Shown piece after piece: positions 12,625 to 25,904 of a DNA stretch of 64,000 nt. The notes under the pieces are model-generated. The model was not told the origin of the DNA, did not search any database, and saw nothing but the letters and a program-made list of their open reading frames with translations. Origin of the DNA: Tolypeutes matacus (lineage: Eukaryota; Chordata; Mammalia; Cingulata; Chlamyphoridae); assembly GCA_026826555.1 (NCBI GenBank), contig JAKSZT010018048.1:403409-467408 (forward strand), read 5' to 3'. Every line of letters begins with the position of its first letter. The stretch's first letter is position 1. The translations under genes and the position numbers were made by a program.

Positions 12625-14287
12625 GTGAACTTACAAGAAAACATGAATAATATAATACAGAGATCACATACGTCAACCCATCACAAATATCTTAACGTTG
12701 TTGTGAAATATTTGTAAGAAATTATGAAAGAGCATCATTAAAATATTACTATTAAATATAGTTCATATCACACATTTGATATATTTTCCCCCAACCCACC
12801 ATATTAATTATTTTGTTCATAAACAATACAATTAATCTAACCTGTAAAATCATGACATTTGATATAATCACCAAGTTTCACATTCATAACTTCAATCAAC
12901 ATTAGATCATTTTCATTACTCCAAAAAGAAAAAGAGAAAAAAAATCTTTATCATACCCATACATTAGTGATACTAATTACAAATTCTATGATGTGCTTAC
13001 ACAATTTATATTCATTTCCAAACATTTAAAAACAGCATTTTTTCTTTTTTAAAAGATTTATATTACATAAATGTTACATAAAAAAATAAAGATGATTACC
13101 ATATACCCCAACACTTCTGACACTTACCCCCATTAATATCTTTCATTAGTTTGGTACATTACAAACACTTTTTTTTTTTTTTAACCAATTCTGCATTTAC
13201 CATTCTCTAACTACATTCTATTTTCCAAAGTCATACTCTAGCTACTAACTACATGAGTTTGCTCACTATATTTAGTTGATAATTGTAAAATCTTATGATA
13301 TTTGCCTTTTTTTTTGCTTGGCTTGCTTCATTCAACATAATGCCCTCAAGGTTCATCCATATGGTCATATGTTTCATGATGTCATTTATTCTTACAGCTG
13401 AATAATATTCCATTGTGTGTATACACCACAGTGTGCTTATCCATTTATCCACCTGAGTTGTTTCCATCTTTTGGCAATGGTGAATAATGTCATTATGAAC
13501 ATTGGTGTGCAGATGTCTGTGCATGTCACTGCTCTCAGTTCTTCTGGGTATATACTTAGTAGTGGAATTGCCAGGTAACATGGTAGACATATATCTAACT
13601 TCCTTAGGAACCACCCAACAGACTTCCACAGTGACTGTACCATTCTACACTCACAACAACGTTGAATAAGCATTCCTATCTCTCCACATACTCTCTAACA
13701 ATTATAGTTTTCTGTTTTGTTAATAGTGGTCATTCTAGCAATAGTGAAATGATATCTCATTGTAACTTTGATTTGCATTTTCCCTAAGAGCCAGAGATGT
13801 TGAATATTTTTCATGTGGTTTTTTCCATCTGTATTTTTCCTTTAGAAAAATGTATTTTCCAATCTTTTGCCCATTTTTCAATCAGGTCATTTGTCTTTTC
13901 ATTTTTGAGTTGTAGAATCTCTATATATTTTGGATATTAGACTCTTGACTCTTGTCAGATGTTTAATTTCCATATATTTTCTCCCATTGAGTAGGCTGCC
14001 TTTTTACACTCTTCACAAAGTTCAAGTGTTTAATTTTGAGGAGGTCCCATTTATCTTTTTTTTTTTTTTTTCATTTGTTGCAAAAGCTTTGGGTTTAAGG
14101 TTTAAGAGACCCCTACCTACTACAAGTTCTTGTAGATGTTTCCCTATGCTATCTGTTAGAATTAATTAGCATTGCATTGAATCTATATATATCTCTGGGT
14201 AGAATTAAAATTTTCACAATGTTTTGTCTTCCAATCCATAAACACAGAATGCACTTCCATTTGTCTATGTCTTCTTTAATTTCTTTT
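12625..14287 (-). mobile_element. LINE-1 3'UTR and ORF2 C-terminus, minus strand (arm A)
   Basis: The left part (12625-13240) is antisense LINE-1 3'UTR: cgtcaacccatcaca, ttttcattactccaaaaag and a ttacataaatgttacat block. The right part encodes, on the minus strand (13249-13629), a peptide with the ORF2 C-terminal pattern [20 protein letters not shown] and TIWMNLEGIML. More upstream ORF2 sequence runs to the gap at 14288. Frames are interrupted. The matching arm B element is 25905-27538 and continues after the gap to 27681. Confidence 0.8.
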
Positions 14288-14387
14288 NNNNNNNNNNNNN
14301 NNNNNNNNNNNNNNNNNNNNNNNNNNNNNNNNNNNNNNNNNNNNNNNNNNNNNNNNNNNNNNNNNNNNNNNNNNNNNNNNNNNNNNN
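14288..14387. other. Assembly gap of 100 N between the two arms
   Basis: Unlike the other two gaps, its two sides share no sequence. The left side is inside a LINE-1 ORF2 fragment and the right side inside a SINE body. Confidence 0.95.
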
Positions 14388-14661
14388 TGATGATGTAACA
14401 GGAGAGTGACTCAAGGGAGTGCCAAGACGAGACATGCCGAAAAAGAGGAACTAAGGTGGTGCAGGCGGTAGGATGCCTCTCACTCACATCAGAGGTTCCA
14501 AGGATTGAATCCCAGTGAAGACAGGAGGAGAAGGATGAGAAAAGTGGGCAGGAAATGGACACAGAGTCACCCAGTGAATGGACACAGAAACAGAAAAAAT
14601 GGAGGGGAGGGATAAAAATGGATAAAAGTAAATAAAAAATTAAATAAATCTTTAAAAAATG
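14388..14661 (+). mobile_element. 3' part of the VNTR SINE (arm B copy)
   Basis: This matches 1381-1640 of arm A base for base except for scattered substitutions and a small tail difference. Its promoter head and tandem array are absent from arm B as assembled, because the shared flank occurs only once, before 1280. Confidence 0.8.
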
Positions 14662-14664
14662 TAT

Positions 14665-14905
14665 AGGGGTGGAAGGTACGAACTATAGTTAGTAGTAATA
14701 CTTTGATGATGCTCTTTCATGATATGTTGACAAATATTTCACAGCAATGTGGGGTGTTTGTGGTGGAGGTGATATGTGGGAACTTTGTATGATGTTATGC
14801 ATGTTTGTTTTGTAAGTTCATGATGTTTGCTGAACACTTACAGTTTATGTATATACATGTATGAATGATATACTTCAATAAGTTGTTTTAAAAATATTTA
14901 ATGAC
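14665..14905 (+). mobile_element. LINE-1-like 3' tail fragment (arm B)
   Basis: Copy of 1645-1890 with a few substitutions; same evidence as in arm A. Confidence 0.45.
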
Positions 14906-15414
14906 AAATAAATGCTCTGTTTATTGTGTTATTAAATATACTCTAAATTATATATATAAATACACATATTTCTGAATATTTTTATATGGTATTGATTTTT
15001 GAAGTTTGTGATATGGTTCAATTTTAGATACAAAATAAAATTATATGAATTAAATCACATGAAATTATAATAATATAGGATATATGAAATTGTGCCAAAC
15101 AAAATCTGAATGAAATGTACCTGGAGATTTGAAGATGGTGATTTAAAAATCTTCGAGTTTTTTAGAGAGGTAAAAGAAACATCCTTAAGAAAGTTATGCC
15201 TGAGGGGAGATCCTGAAGGAGAAGTGAACGACTGGATTGCTAAAGTGGGAAGGCTTTCTCTGGTGAAATGAGCAGCATATACAAGATTTTTTTGGGAAGG
15301 AGCATGGCAAATATTTAATGATAAGACGAATAACTTGGCTTTAATACTGACAATGGTAGGCAGTATGGAGATAAAAGATGTGATGCAGTTGTGGTTAATT
15401 ATTTTCTTTTTTTA

Positions 15415-16095
15415 TAATAATTAAAAAAAAATTTTTTAAGATAATTAGATTACATAAATGTTATGTTACACAAAAACTAGAGGGATTCCCATATGGCCAC
15501 TCCCCACACCTCCTACACCCTCCCACATAAACATCCTACATTAGTGTGGCACATTCATTGCAATTGATAAACGCATCATGGGGCTTTGTCGTAAAGCATG
15601 GGTATAGTTCACATTGTAGTCTTCACTCTCTCCCACACAGTTCTGCATGTTATGTGTTCATATAAAATGACCTATATCTGTCAATGCAGTGTCATTCAGG
15701 ATGATTCCCAAGTCCCGAAAAAGCCCCTGTATTACAACTGTTTTTCCCTCTCCTTGCCCACAGAGCCTCCACTGACCACTGGCTCCACATCAATGATATA
15801 AGTCCTTCCACTGTTAGAATCACAATGTGTCTATAGTAGAATACCTGTAAGTCCTCTCTAGTCCATAGTTCCTTCCCCAATGTTGAGGATTCTGGGATGG
15901 TGATGTCCACTCCAACTCTAATTGAGAGGGGCTTATATCCCATGGGGAAGATGGATGTTTCTATCTTGCTTGCAGTTGCAGACTCTCTCTGTTCCTTGGG
16001 ATGGTCGTTGTCCATCATCATCTTCCCACCAGTTGTCCTGGGGGAGTCCAATACGCATTTCTTCAGTGAAGAAATAGCCAAAACAGTTATTAAGA
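15415..16095 (-). mobile_element. LINE-like 3' module, minus strand (arm B)
   Basis: Copy of 2395-3090. Long stretches are identical to arm A (for example about 15481-15570), with isolated substitutions elsewhere. Confidence 0.6.
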
Positions 16096-16401
16096 AGAAA
16101 AAAAAAAAAAAGACAGAAAAGCGTTCTGTTTTATCCCTAGATTTGACAGATTTCAGTTTTTTGGGAGTGAAGGAGAACTTAGATTCATAGTCCATGAAAC
16201 TAATATATTCAACTCATACTAACACCACCAAAAAATATGTCTATCAACCCTGGCACATTTCTCACAAAACATAAATGCATATTCTCAAGTTAATAACTTT
16301 CAAAAAAACCCTAATTCTTTCCTAAATGAAATCAAAATCATTTCCATTGCTCACAAAACATTTTTTCAGAACCAAACACACACACAAAAAGAAGTAATGC
16401 A

Positions 16402-16618
16402 TTTCAGGAAGGAAAAGAGGATCTGAGCCATTAACTTTTAAGACTTGCTCATTTTAGTAAAATGTAAACTGTCAAGTATCTATTGCCTTTGTATATGTAC
16501 ATATATATTTTCTTTGTTCTAAAGCCAAAATAAAAGCCACACCTTAGGAGGTGGCAGGCTCTTCTCTCCATATCGGACGGAGAGTCCCCTGATCCCCCCC
16601 CCAAAAAAAAAGAAAAAA
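16402..16618 (+). mobile_element. Poly(A)-tailed retroposed insert present only in arm B
   Basis: The insert is bounded by a 16-bp direct repeat, aaaaagaagtaatgca, at 16386-16401 and 16619-16634. Arm A has a single copy of that 16-mer (3366-3381) with no insert, so arm A shows the empty site. The insert ends in an A-rich tail (16602-16618) after a C run, so it was made by LINE-1-type target-primed reverse transcription of a polyadenylated RNA. An aataaa signal lies at about 16529, some 70 bases before the tail, which is further than usual for a cellular mRNA. That spacing and the GC-rich segment that follows would fit the R region of an LTR transcript, but I could not identify the source. Confidence 0.8.
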
Positions 16619-16710
16619 AAAAAGAAGTAATGCAGAGCTCCTAGGTCAGTATCATCAATTTAGCTTTTATTGTTAAAACAATTCAAAGGTATTGGTCAGT
16701 TTTAAGAAAG

Positions 16711-17162
16711 AAGAGGGGGTGGATGTGGTTCAAATGGTTGGGTATCCATGGCTCAAATGTTTGGGCATCCATCTCTCATATGGAGGGACCTGGGTTCAAT
16801 TCCCGGGACCTCCTGGTAAAAATCAATAAAAATATAAAAGGCGTGGGTGCACCATCAGGCCCCGTGTGTGGGTGAGCTGTCAGGACCCCGCCGAGCCACA
16901 CAGCAAGGTGATGATGTAACATGAGAGTGACACAAAGGAAAGCCAAGATGAGATGCACCGAAAAACCAGGAACTATGGTGGCGCAGGCTGTAGGATGCCT
17001 CTCTCCCACATCAGAGATTCTCATGGTCAAATCTCAGTGAAGATAGGAGGAGAAGTTTGATAAGAGAGGGCAGGAAACAGACACAGAGATTTGCCCAGAA
17101 AATGGACACAAAAACAGCAAAATGGGGAGTAAGGGGGTGCAAAAATGGATAACAAGTAAAAT
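16711..17162 (+). mobile_element. DAS-like tRNA-derived SINE with duplicated A-box block (arm B)
   Basis: Copy of 3468-3910. The duplicated A-box block is present here too, so that duplication predates the separation of the two arms. The B-box-like ggttcaattcc at about 16792-16802 is closer to the pol III consensus than the arm A version. Confidence 0.7.
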
Positions 17163-18822
17163 AATCCTCTGGTTGGGCCATGGATTATGCTTTCCAAGAT
17201 GACATAAGAAGTGGACATCTCCATGAGGAGATTACTGTGGCATCCAAAATACAGATATGAATGACTCAGATTCCAGGATAGTTTTTGGAGATGGAATTAT
17301 GTTGATGCATTTCTTTTGGTAGCAAAACTAAGCAAGGATTAGTTATTGATTGACTCTGAACAGTGATGGAGTAACCGATGACAAGGAGGATTCTAAAGTG
17401 TTGGGGTTTTCATATTAAATGGGTGGGTGCCCATTACATAGATGCCATTCTCATTATTTGTTTTTTGTTGTTGTTTTTTTACTTTAGAAATAGTGAAATA
17501 AAGTTGAATTTAATTTTGAGCACGATGGCTTCCACAATTAAAGTTTGTATTCACAAAGAAATGATCAGTGAAGCAGACAGATAGATTATGTGGAAATTCA
17601 TTACAGCAAGATTTAGAATGGTCATTCATGAATACACACCTAATAGTAAAAATACAATTAACTTTTATTAGCAAATTTAGACCAAAGAATAATATACAGG
17701 CAAACAAATCAGATGGTTAAAAATAAATCACTAATAAGGAAAATTGCTTACTTATTAAAAATAAACATATGCCTGCATGTTCAACCCAGCTGGTAAAAAT
17801 GTGTATACAAATGTACTGTCAAGAATTAGGATACAGCTAGAAAAAAAATTTGTATTTACATTTCAGAATTTTCTTCAAATACTATGCCCTTTTATAAACA
17901 AAACAAAATAAAATGTCCTTTGACTGTATCTTTGACTCCCTTTCTCTTTACCTTTGCATTTTGTTTTGTGCTTTTATTGATGATTTTATGAATATATGAT
18001 TTTCTTTTATTTTATTCATTTCATGATTCATAATCATTAGCTTAATGCATCCTTCCTGAAAAAAATGGAATAATCTGGATTGCCAAATTGCCCATTTCCA
18101 ATGGAAACACTCTTAATTGTGTTTACTGGTTTTTAAAAATTAAGTTCTAAAAATTTACAAAAATAAAATATCAGGATGAAATGAATGAGTGGGACAACCA
18201 AACTTCCTTTTTAAGTCTTCAAGCTGTAATTAATTTTGTGAGTCTTGAGCTCTGCATTTAATATAGAATGCCTACCTGCATGTCCAGTTTTTCCCTAGCA
18301 ACAGAAGGAAACAAGATTTTAGGACAGGTGAAGTGACAAAGAGAAAACTGAATTAGACGTGCATGGTATTAATATACATTATCACAAGGAATCACATTTG
18401 GAATGATTATTACCATTAACAAGTTAAGGAAATCTCCCTTCAGTTTGGAAAATATACATAATTTGCTGTTCTCTGATTCAGAACATTTCACTGTTATTTT
18501 GTTAGTTTGTATATAGCTTTTGATATTTGGATGGAAATAGAAAATATGTATGGCATAAATATCACCTTTATATAAGTAGAGATAATTTTGACAATAGTAT
18601 CTGTAAATTTGTACCTCTTTGAAAGTGAGTACTAACTGCACTCAGAAAAAATATTTATTCTAAGTTTAAATATATTCCGTACTAATATATGCCAAAATTT
18701 AATATAAGAAACATTTAGTATAAGAATTATATGAAAACATTTGCATATGAGTTCATTTTATTCTCTGGTAAATAATTGATTGTTTAAAACCTTGTTGCTT
18801 AAAATAACACTTCTTAAAATGT

Positions 18823-18975
18823 ACTGTGTATCCGATCACTTGGAGATCTGGTTAAAATGCAGATTACCACATAGGAGATCTGAGATACAGCCTGAGACTA
18901 TGCATTTCTCAAAAGCTCTTGGGTGACCCTGATGCTGCTGGTCCACAGATCACATTTTGAATACAAAGGGTCTAG
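18823..18975 (+). mobile_element. MER5-like hAT (Charlie) relic (arm B)
   Basis: Copy of 5561-5725 with few substitutions. Confidence 0.55.
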
Positions 18976-20923
18976 ACGGATTTAGGAGGCAATCAAATGG
19001 AACACATTCATTTTAAAAAGTTGCTTTTGAACTATCTTCCAGCACCCTTGTTTTCCCTTTAGTTACTAAATTGTTTTAAAATGCACTGAAATCTTTAAAG
19101 TGTTTTCATTCACATAGGCAGATGGTACATACTAATGGGGAAAAATTGCATTTTTGTACTCTGAATTCAACTAATGTCTACTGAATTAATTAATTAATTA
19201 AAATGGCATCATTCCATGCATGCATTTCTCTCATTTGGTTTTCAAAATAAATCTCCAAGGTAAAATTTCCAATAATATACATTTTACAGATGAAGAAAAT
19301 GAGGCAGTAAGTAGCTTTTCCACAATAACAACATTCAAGTGTTGGGACTGATTATGAAACTAGCAAGTTGATTTAAAAGACCACAATCCATGCCAATACA
19401 TCCAATGTCATTATGTGGAAGCACATGACATTGTCCCATCATTAAAGCATGATGGAAATAACAACAGTATAAAGCAGGTCAGAGACCAGGGATCTAGGAC
19501 CACCAAGACTGGAGCACCTAAGCCACATGAGTGACCCCACTGAGACAAAGCTCTCTGCATAATTTTAACTACATGACAGTTGATTTACCATCAATTAAGG
19601 ATTGGTACATGGATTAAATCCAATCCAGAAAACAAAATAATGAGTAGGATTCAAAATCTACCTGAAAGAGATTTTGTTTATAAATTTTCTTTTATATTCC
19701 CTAATCAACTTGTTTGTTTCAGGAATAGTTATGTCCACCTAATTCTTACAGTGTTTAGGACTAGTCAAGAAAATAAATTTAAGAAGACTTATAAATTTTT
19801 GAGAAACAGCAGATTGTCAATGGACATATTAGAATACCTGTGCTTTAGTGCCAGAATATTCAGATGATAAGTATGAAGTTAAAAAAATTTCATAATATCC
19901 ATAAAAACATCATATATGTACAATATCTTCATTTGAACTTTCTTTTGCAAAGTTCAAATGATATTGCAGTAAGACACAAACCTGAAAACTCCTATATAAC
20001 ATTCAAAAAGACAGCTGAATTTAGCATGGAGTCATTTGAGTTCACATTTATAATTTCTTATTTTAATCCTTTATGGAAATTTTGAATCATAAAATTCTAC
20101 TGAAAAAAAAAAAAGGCTTTAAACCACATATTAAGTTTCTCTGTGGTGCACAGTTGACCAAATAGATAATATTTCAAGATATATATATATGTATATATAT
20201 AATGTAAATTATAAATTACAACTATTTAAATTATCAGACAATGTTAGTATGGTTAGGGTATACATTTTCCTTGTACTGCTACATCAAGTTATTTATATTA
20301 GTCCCCTAAAAAATGCTGAGTTTTTTGCCATAGTTCTCAGGGTAAAAAATATATAATTGCAATATTGGCAGGATATACCACTCTTCAAAAATATGTTGAA
20401 AAATATTTTGATTAGCAATAGACCTAGAATCTATAATATAGGCAAACTGCTTAGATGTAAGAGCATGAACTAGTTTTTCAAAAATCTTTTTCATTATTTT
20501 GCTTCTCTGATTCTTTAAGAGAAACATGAAAATTTATATTATTTATGTAACACCAAGGATCAGAGTCTTCTTATTCCTTTTATGAAAGAAATATTTTAGT
20601 AAACTTGATACCAATAATCACTTAAAGAAAAGCCTCAATTAACTATTTGAAAAGAATATAAGTAGAAATTGAGAAAAGAATGAAGCCAACGTCATTCCAT
20701 GGAGATAATCCCTTACATTTTCTTAGATATACCATGTTTACTTAATTCAACCAGTAACAAAATTAGGATTACAGATAGTTCACATGTATATTAATCAAGA
20801 TGGGATTGAAGAGTAGACAAATTAATTTTAAATGAATACTTTACAAAAATAAAAATAACACAACTTTGAAATCAAGAAACTTACAAATAATTTTTATTTG
20901 TTTCGTGGCTTTAGTTTTCAAAC

Positions 20924-20931
20924 TATAGTCA

Positions 20932-20967
<36 letters not shown>

Positions 20968-20976
20968 GTCACTCTT
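20924..20976 (-). mobile_element. Poly(T)-only insertion with target-site duplication (arm B)
   Basis: The 13-mer tatagtcactctt occurs at 20924-20936 and again at 20964-20976, separated by a pure T run. Arm A has the site once (about 7681-7690) without the T run. The structure is that of a retroposition event on the minus strand truncated to its poly(A) tail. Confidence 0.7.
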
Positions 20977-21704
20977 ATGTGCCAAAAGAAGACCTGATGT
21001 AGTCTATTGTCTTTGCTTATATAAATACCTAAAAAATTTTTTAAAAAGTGCAATTATTTGGAGTAAATCACCATTACTTCCAAGACAAGTCAAGAGGAAC
21101 ATGGATATTTCCGCATATATAAGGATGCGCTGTATTCTGTTTGGTGATTTCTTCTCAAATGGAATGTTATTAGTTAAATTTTCTTGCAATTACTTCTTGT
21201 CAGTAAGGGTAGGTATTGGAGCCTATACAGCATTTGGTTGGATCAGAGAGAAATAAACTAAGATCTTCTTGCTGCTTGTGGCTGGGTTCCATTAGTGTTG
21301 ACCAGGTATTATACATTGTTTCATGGCATCTATGCTATAAATGCCGTATTTTTCTCATTTTTTTTCTTTCCCAGATATTTTTTCTTCTCTGTCACCAAGG
21401 TTCTGGAAAAGCCATGGCATGAGATCCACTTTGTGAGAACAATTTTCATAAACTCATCACTCTAAACAACTGGAGAAATGTTCTCTATCTTGGGACTTCA
21501 CATTGGTGCCATAGGGATTTTCTTTTTGTTTGGTTCATTGTGATCTCCCCCTGGGAATAAAGAAGGAGCAAAGGAACTACAGGAGCATTAGCAATGTCTC
21601 TACCAATACTGAAGGAAGAGCCTCCTAAGTGGTTTCATTAGCTACCTTTGCCTGCAATATTTATGCTTCAAAAGATGATTGCAGAATAGAATACCTTTGT
21701 ATTC

Positions 21705-22159
21705 TGTTCTGCAGGGTTCTCTAGGGAAAGAGAAATAATGTACATAATGAATATAATATATTTTATAATATATATAACAATATAAATTTTATGATTTTTT
21801 TCATTGGAATTGGCTCATGTGACTGGCAAGAACAAATTCCACAGGGAAAGCTGCAAGCTGGAAACTCCAGTGAAGGTTTCCTATGAATTCCCCAGGAGAA
21901 GCTGGCCTAATAAATTATAGATTGAAATTCTCCCTTCTGACTGCTGAAATTATCACTTCTGCTTTTAATGCCTTCAATTTATTAGATTAGACATCTCTCA
22001 TTTTTGAAGGCAATCCCTCAATTGATTGTAGTTGTAATTAGTCATGAATGCAATTAAATTACTGACTATTTAAATCCTCACAGTAACAATTATGCCAGTG
22101 CTTGTTTGACCAAACAACAGAACACCTAGTGAAGTTTACACATGAACTGAAACATCACA
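21705..22159 (-). mobile_element. ERVL/MLT2-like LTR, minus strand (arm B)
   Basis: Copy of 8421-8877 with scattered substitutions and a 2-base deletion; adjacent to the pol-like relic as in arm A. Confidence 0.5.
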
Positions 22160-22504
22160 GTGCATCCCCTGTCAACTTGGCAACCATATACAAATCTCTA
22201 AATAAAAATAATAAGTTGTATTTTCACCTAAAAAGGCTCAATTGTACTGTGTATAACCAAAAATATTAACTTTCTCCATTATAGGGTGTAAGGAATTGGG
22301 TAAGATTCACTTCTGAGTTTGATATCTTATAACAAATAATATAAAATGAGTTTCATGAAACTTACATCATATAAAAAGGGTTAAAATAGAGAAGAGAGCA
22401 AAGGTATTTGCTTTATGTATATATACAAACATAAATATAACAAAACATAGAAGAAATATGTGTAACCATTATACTCCTTATTTCTTTAACTGATTATGTG
22501 GTCA

Positions 22505-24745
22505 TAGCTTGTACTTATAACTACCTTTTTCCACTACTCATTCCATACTCCCTTTACTCTCAGCATTTCACCTCAACTGCCTATGATTCTTGCAGGAAGG
22601 GATGACTCAAAGTTTCACTCCTGAAGTTTCTGGGCCTTTGTTAGCTTCACCTGGATTGGGTTTTGGCACTTTCCAATGACCTTAGTCACAGGGCATGGTA
22701 GTACTAAGAGATGCCCTAGTGGATCTCCTGGACTCCAGGTAAACTCTTCTAAACCTACTTTGTATAGTAGCAGTCATATTTCCTCCTTGATAACCAAGAT
22801 CCTTCATCCCAGCCATTAATTCCCATCTTTTCCTATAGACTCATATGTAGGAGGAGTCCAGAGTATCCAGGTGGCAGTCTTAAGTACCAGTTAAAAGGAA
22901 TAATTGCTGTTGGAATCTTTTGGTGGAAGCATCCCTCTTTTTGTAACCAAGATCTGTAACCAGCAAAGCTTAAATTTGTAGGGATATGAAGCAAACTTCT
23001 TTTTTCTAGTGGATTATTTGGGGTAATTATGATTGGTGCCCTTCCCATTTCCATCCCTTCATTCCTGGGTATGGGAGAAAGAACACCATGGATGGATGCT
23101 GATTTAGAGCATGTACAGTCTCCTGGAGAACATTGTCACTGCTCTGCAAATTACTATCACCCATTTGACAATAAAATGAGTCTTCAAAAGGCCATCCCTT
23201 CTTTCTATCAATCCAGCTGCTTCAGGATCATGAGGAACATGGTAAGACCAGTGTATTCCACAGACATATGCCTATTCTTGTACAACATCAGTAAAGAAGT
23301 GGATTCCTTGATCAAAAGCATATAGTGAGGAATCTCATGATGGTTATTAATGTTTTCTATAAGTCCATGGATGTTAGTTTTGGCACAAGCATTGTATGCA
23401 GGTAAGGAAAACCCATATCTGGATCATATGTCTACACTAGATCTAATAAACATGGCCCTTTCCATGATGAAAGTGGTCCAATAGGCTCATCACATCAGGG
23501 AACTGTGGCATATTGGAGGCTGCTTATTGGTCTCTGCCGATGGCAGAATAGATGTTAAGCAATTGCTATTAGTGAGTGGAAGTCCATGTTGCTGGGATCA
23601 TGCGAAACCCTCATCCATATCAGCATGACCACTTTTTTTCATGAGCCCACTGGGCAATGACAGGTGTGCCTAGGGTAAGAGGCCAACTGGTATCCACAGA
23701 TTGGATCATTAAATACACTTGATTATTAAATTTTTCCACTGTTGAAGTCACACTTTCATGAAAATTTTCATGGGACCCAAATATCTTCATGCTTTTTGCC
23801 CACATCCAAATGGTTCTAAAGACTTCCTGGACCCACTGTGAGATGAACCTGAGCTAAAACTCTATTAATTACCTGACCTCCAAAATCCCTTACTCCACAT
23901 GGCAGACCACCAGTATTGTGTCTCCCAGAATTAAGTCACTTCTGAACTGATGTCTATTAATCTCCAAAATATCTGATCATTTCCTTTTTCCCAATGCACA
24001 GTTACCATGGTGAAAAGCCATAGGTCTCTTTGGGGAAGGCCAGGAGGAAGATTTTCGGCAGTTTAGCAGGCACCTTCCCCAAGGAGAAACAACCTTCCCT
24101 TTTTTCATGTGATCCATGCCTTTAAAACTGTCTCAAGTCTGGCAATTAATTAAGGAGACATGACTCTTAGTTTTTGTAATTCAAGTTAGACTTCTTTTTT
24201 TTTCACTTGACCTAGAACTCTTTTGTTTATAATGATCAATTAAGAATTTAGTTTACTGCCCATGTCGTTCATATGTAAGTATGTTAGGATCTACTAGCCA
24301 ATACCATAGGCCTCTTCGTGCCAGGCATTTCTGATAACTGCATTGATTCTGCTCTCCATTGTGGTATCCAAACCCACCTTGCCTTTGGTGATAAAAGTGC
24401 TGTCAGTGGTTTCTGCCAACTCAGGATCTGATCATCCACACTGGGTTTAAAACTCTAGGTCCAGTGACAGCAGTTCCCCCAGATATTTGATCTACAGAGA
24501 AGAATGACCACAGAACTCTTCAGGCATGGAGTTACTCTCACAAATTTATTCCTCACGGTCCTAGTGAATGTTGTGCCCTCTGGACATTGCTGTGTTAGGT
24601 GTGCAGATCTTGCATGATAAATCCACTCTAACATTTCAATCTCTCTAAGCCTTTAAATCTGCTCATCTATATTATGCCAGGGAAGTCAACGTTTGCCCCT
24701 TTTAATCACATCTAGGTATATTAATATTTTAGAGTAGTTAATTAC
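22505..24745 (-). mobile_element. ERVL-type internal relic, minus strand (arm B)
   Basis: Copy of 9240-11460. On the minus strand, 22833-23054 is open and contains the stretch FNWYLRLPPGYSGLLL, which resembles the dUTPase domain that follows integrase in ERVL-class pol. Integrase-like sequence lies at about 23180-23450, broken by stops. It is degenerate and non-functional. Confidence 0.6.
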
Positions 24746-24894
24746 ACCCACCATGTTATACTACTATCACCACCATCAACTCACAAAATATCTCCATCAC
24801 TCTAAATAGGAACTCTGTATAATTTAAGATTTAAATTCTCATTTCTTACCCATCACCCTATCCCCTGGTAAACTATATTCTAGATTCTGACTGC

Positions 24895-25460
24895 CTGAGT
24901 TTCCCTTGGGAACAATGCTACTATGAACATATATCAAATATGTCTTTGAGTCCCTGCTTTCAATTTATTTGGGGATGTACCTGCAGTGGGATTACTAGAA
25001 CATACGGTAATTCTTTATTTAACTATATGAGGAAACACTAAACTGATTTCCACAGTGACTGCGCCATATTATTTTTCCACCAACAATGAACATGTTCCTA
25101 TTTACCTTATCCACTCCAACACTTCTAATTTTCCATTTTTTAATATTACCTTTTCTAATTGGTGTGAAATGATATCTCACTGTGGTTTTGATTTGCATTT
25201 CGCTGATGGTTAATGATGCTGTACATCTTTTAATGTGCATTCTGTCAATTTGTAAATCTTCTTTGAGTGATATATATGCAATTCTTTTGCTTATTTTTAA
25301 TTGGATAGTTTGCCATTTTGCTGTTAAGTTGAAGGATTTCTTTATATATTCTGAGTATTAAGCCATTATCAGATATGTAGTTAAAATTTTTTTCTCCCAT
25401 TGTGTATGTTGACACTTTAATTTCACGATAATGTCCTTTGGTTTTTGTTCAAAGAACCAA
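24895..25460 (-). mobile_element. LINE-1 fragment, ORF2 3' region, minus strand (arm B)
   Basis: Copy of 11640-12175. At 25075-25100 it keeps a short segment (acaatgaacatgttcct) that arm A has lost near 11815. Confidence 0.75.
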
Positions 25461-25904
25461 AATGTGCCCTATCAGATCTCAACTGTGAAAATGGTTAGGA
25501 GTGGAGTTTGCTGTCTGCAATACTCTAACACTTTGTGAAGGAATCTAATCCGTTTTCATATAACCAAATAACATATAACATACTAACATGTGTTATAGTC
25601 ATAGTCCCAAAATTTAATATGCCAAGTCATAACATTTTAAAATAAAACACTGATAATGCACTAAAATTTAAAGTTAAGTGCAATAAGAAGAATACAAGAG
25701 GTATAATATTTAACTTAAAGTTATATATTTAAGTTTTGGACATATGTCATTACTTCACAGATCCTAGGCTTGCAGAGAACAAGACACACAGCCTTCCATG
25801 ACTATCATTCTATCTAAGGTGAGACAATAGGAAGCCATTGGAAGTTGGGCATGATCATCAGGGGACAGAGGATGCTGGAAGGATAGAGAACTCAGCAAAA
25901 AAAA

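Larger units (their letters stand above)
1381..14287 (+). repeat. Arm A of a ~13-kb near-identical pair
   Basis: This segment (12,907 bases) is colinear end to end with 14388-27538 (13,151 bases). It differs by scattered substitutions, microsatellite length changes and a few insertions. Most of the length difference comes from the retroposed insert in arm B. The junction structure suggests the two arms are alternative paths between the same flanks, see findings. Confidence 0.95.
17163..21704. other. Unassigned sequence with MER5-like relic (arm B)
   Basis: Colinear with 3911-8420. It contains the MER5-like element at 18823-18975, a shortened (AATT)n run at about 19184-19202, an (AT)n run near 20181-20202 and the poly(T) insertion at 20937-20963. 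No gene was recognised. Confidence 0.5.
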
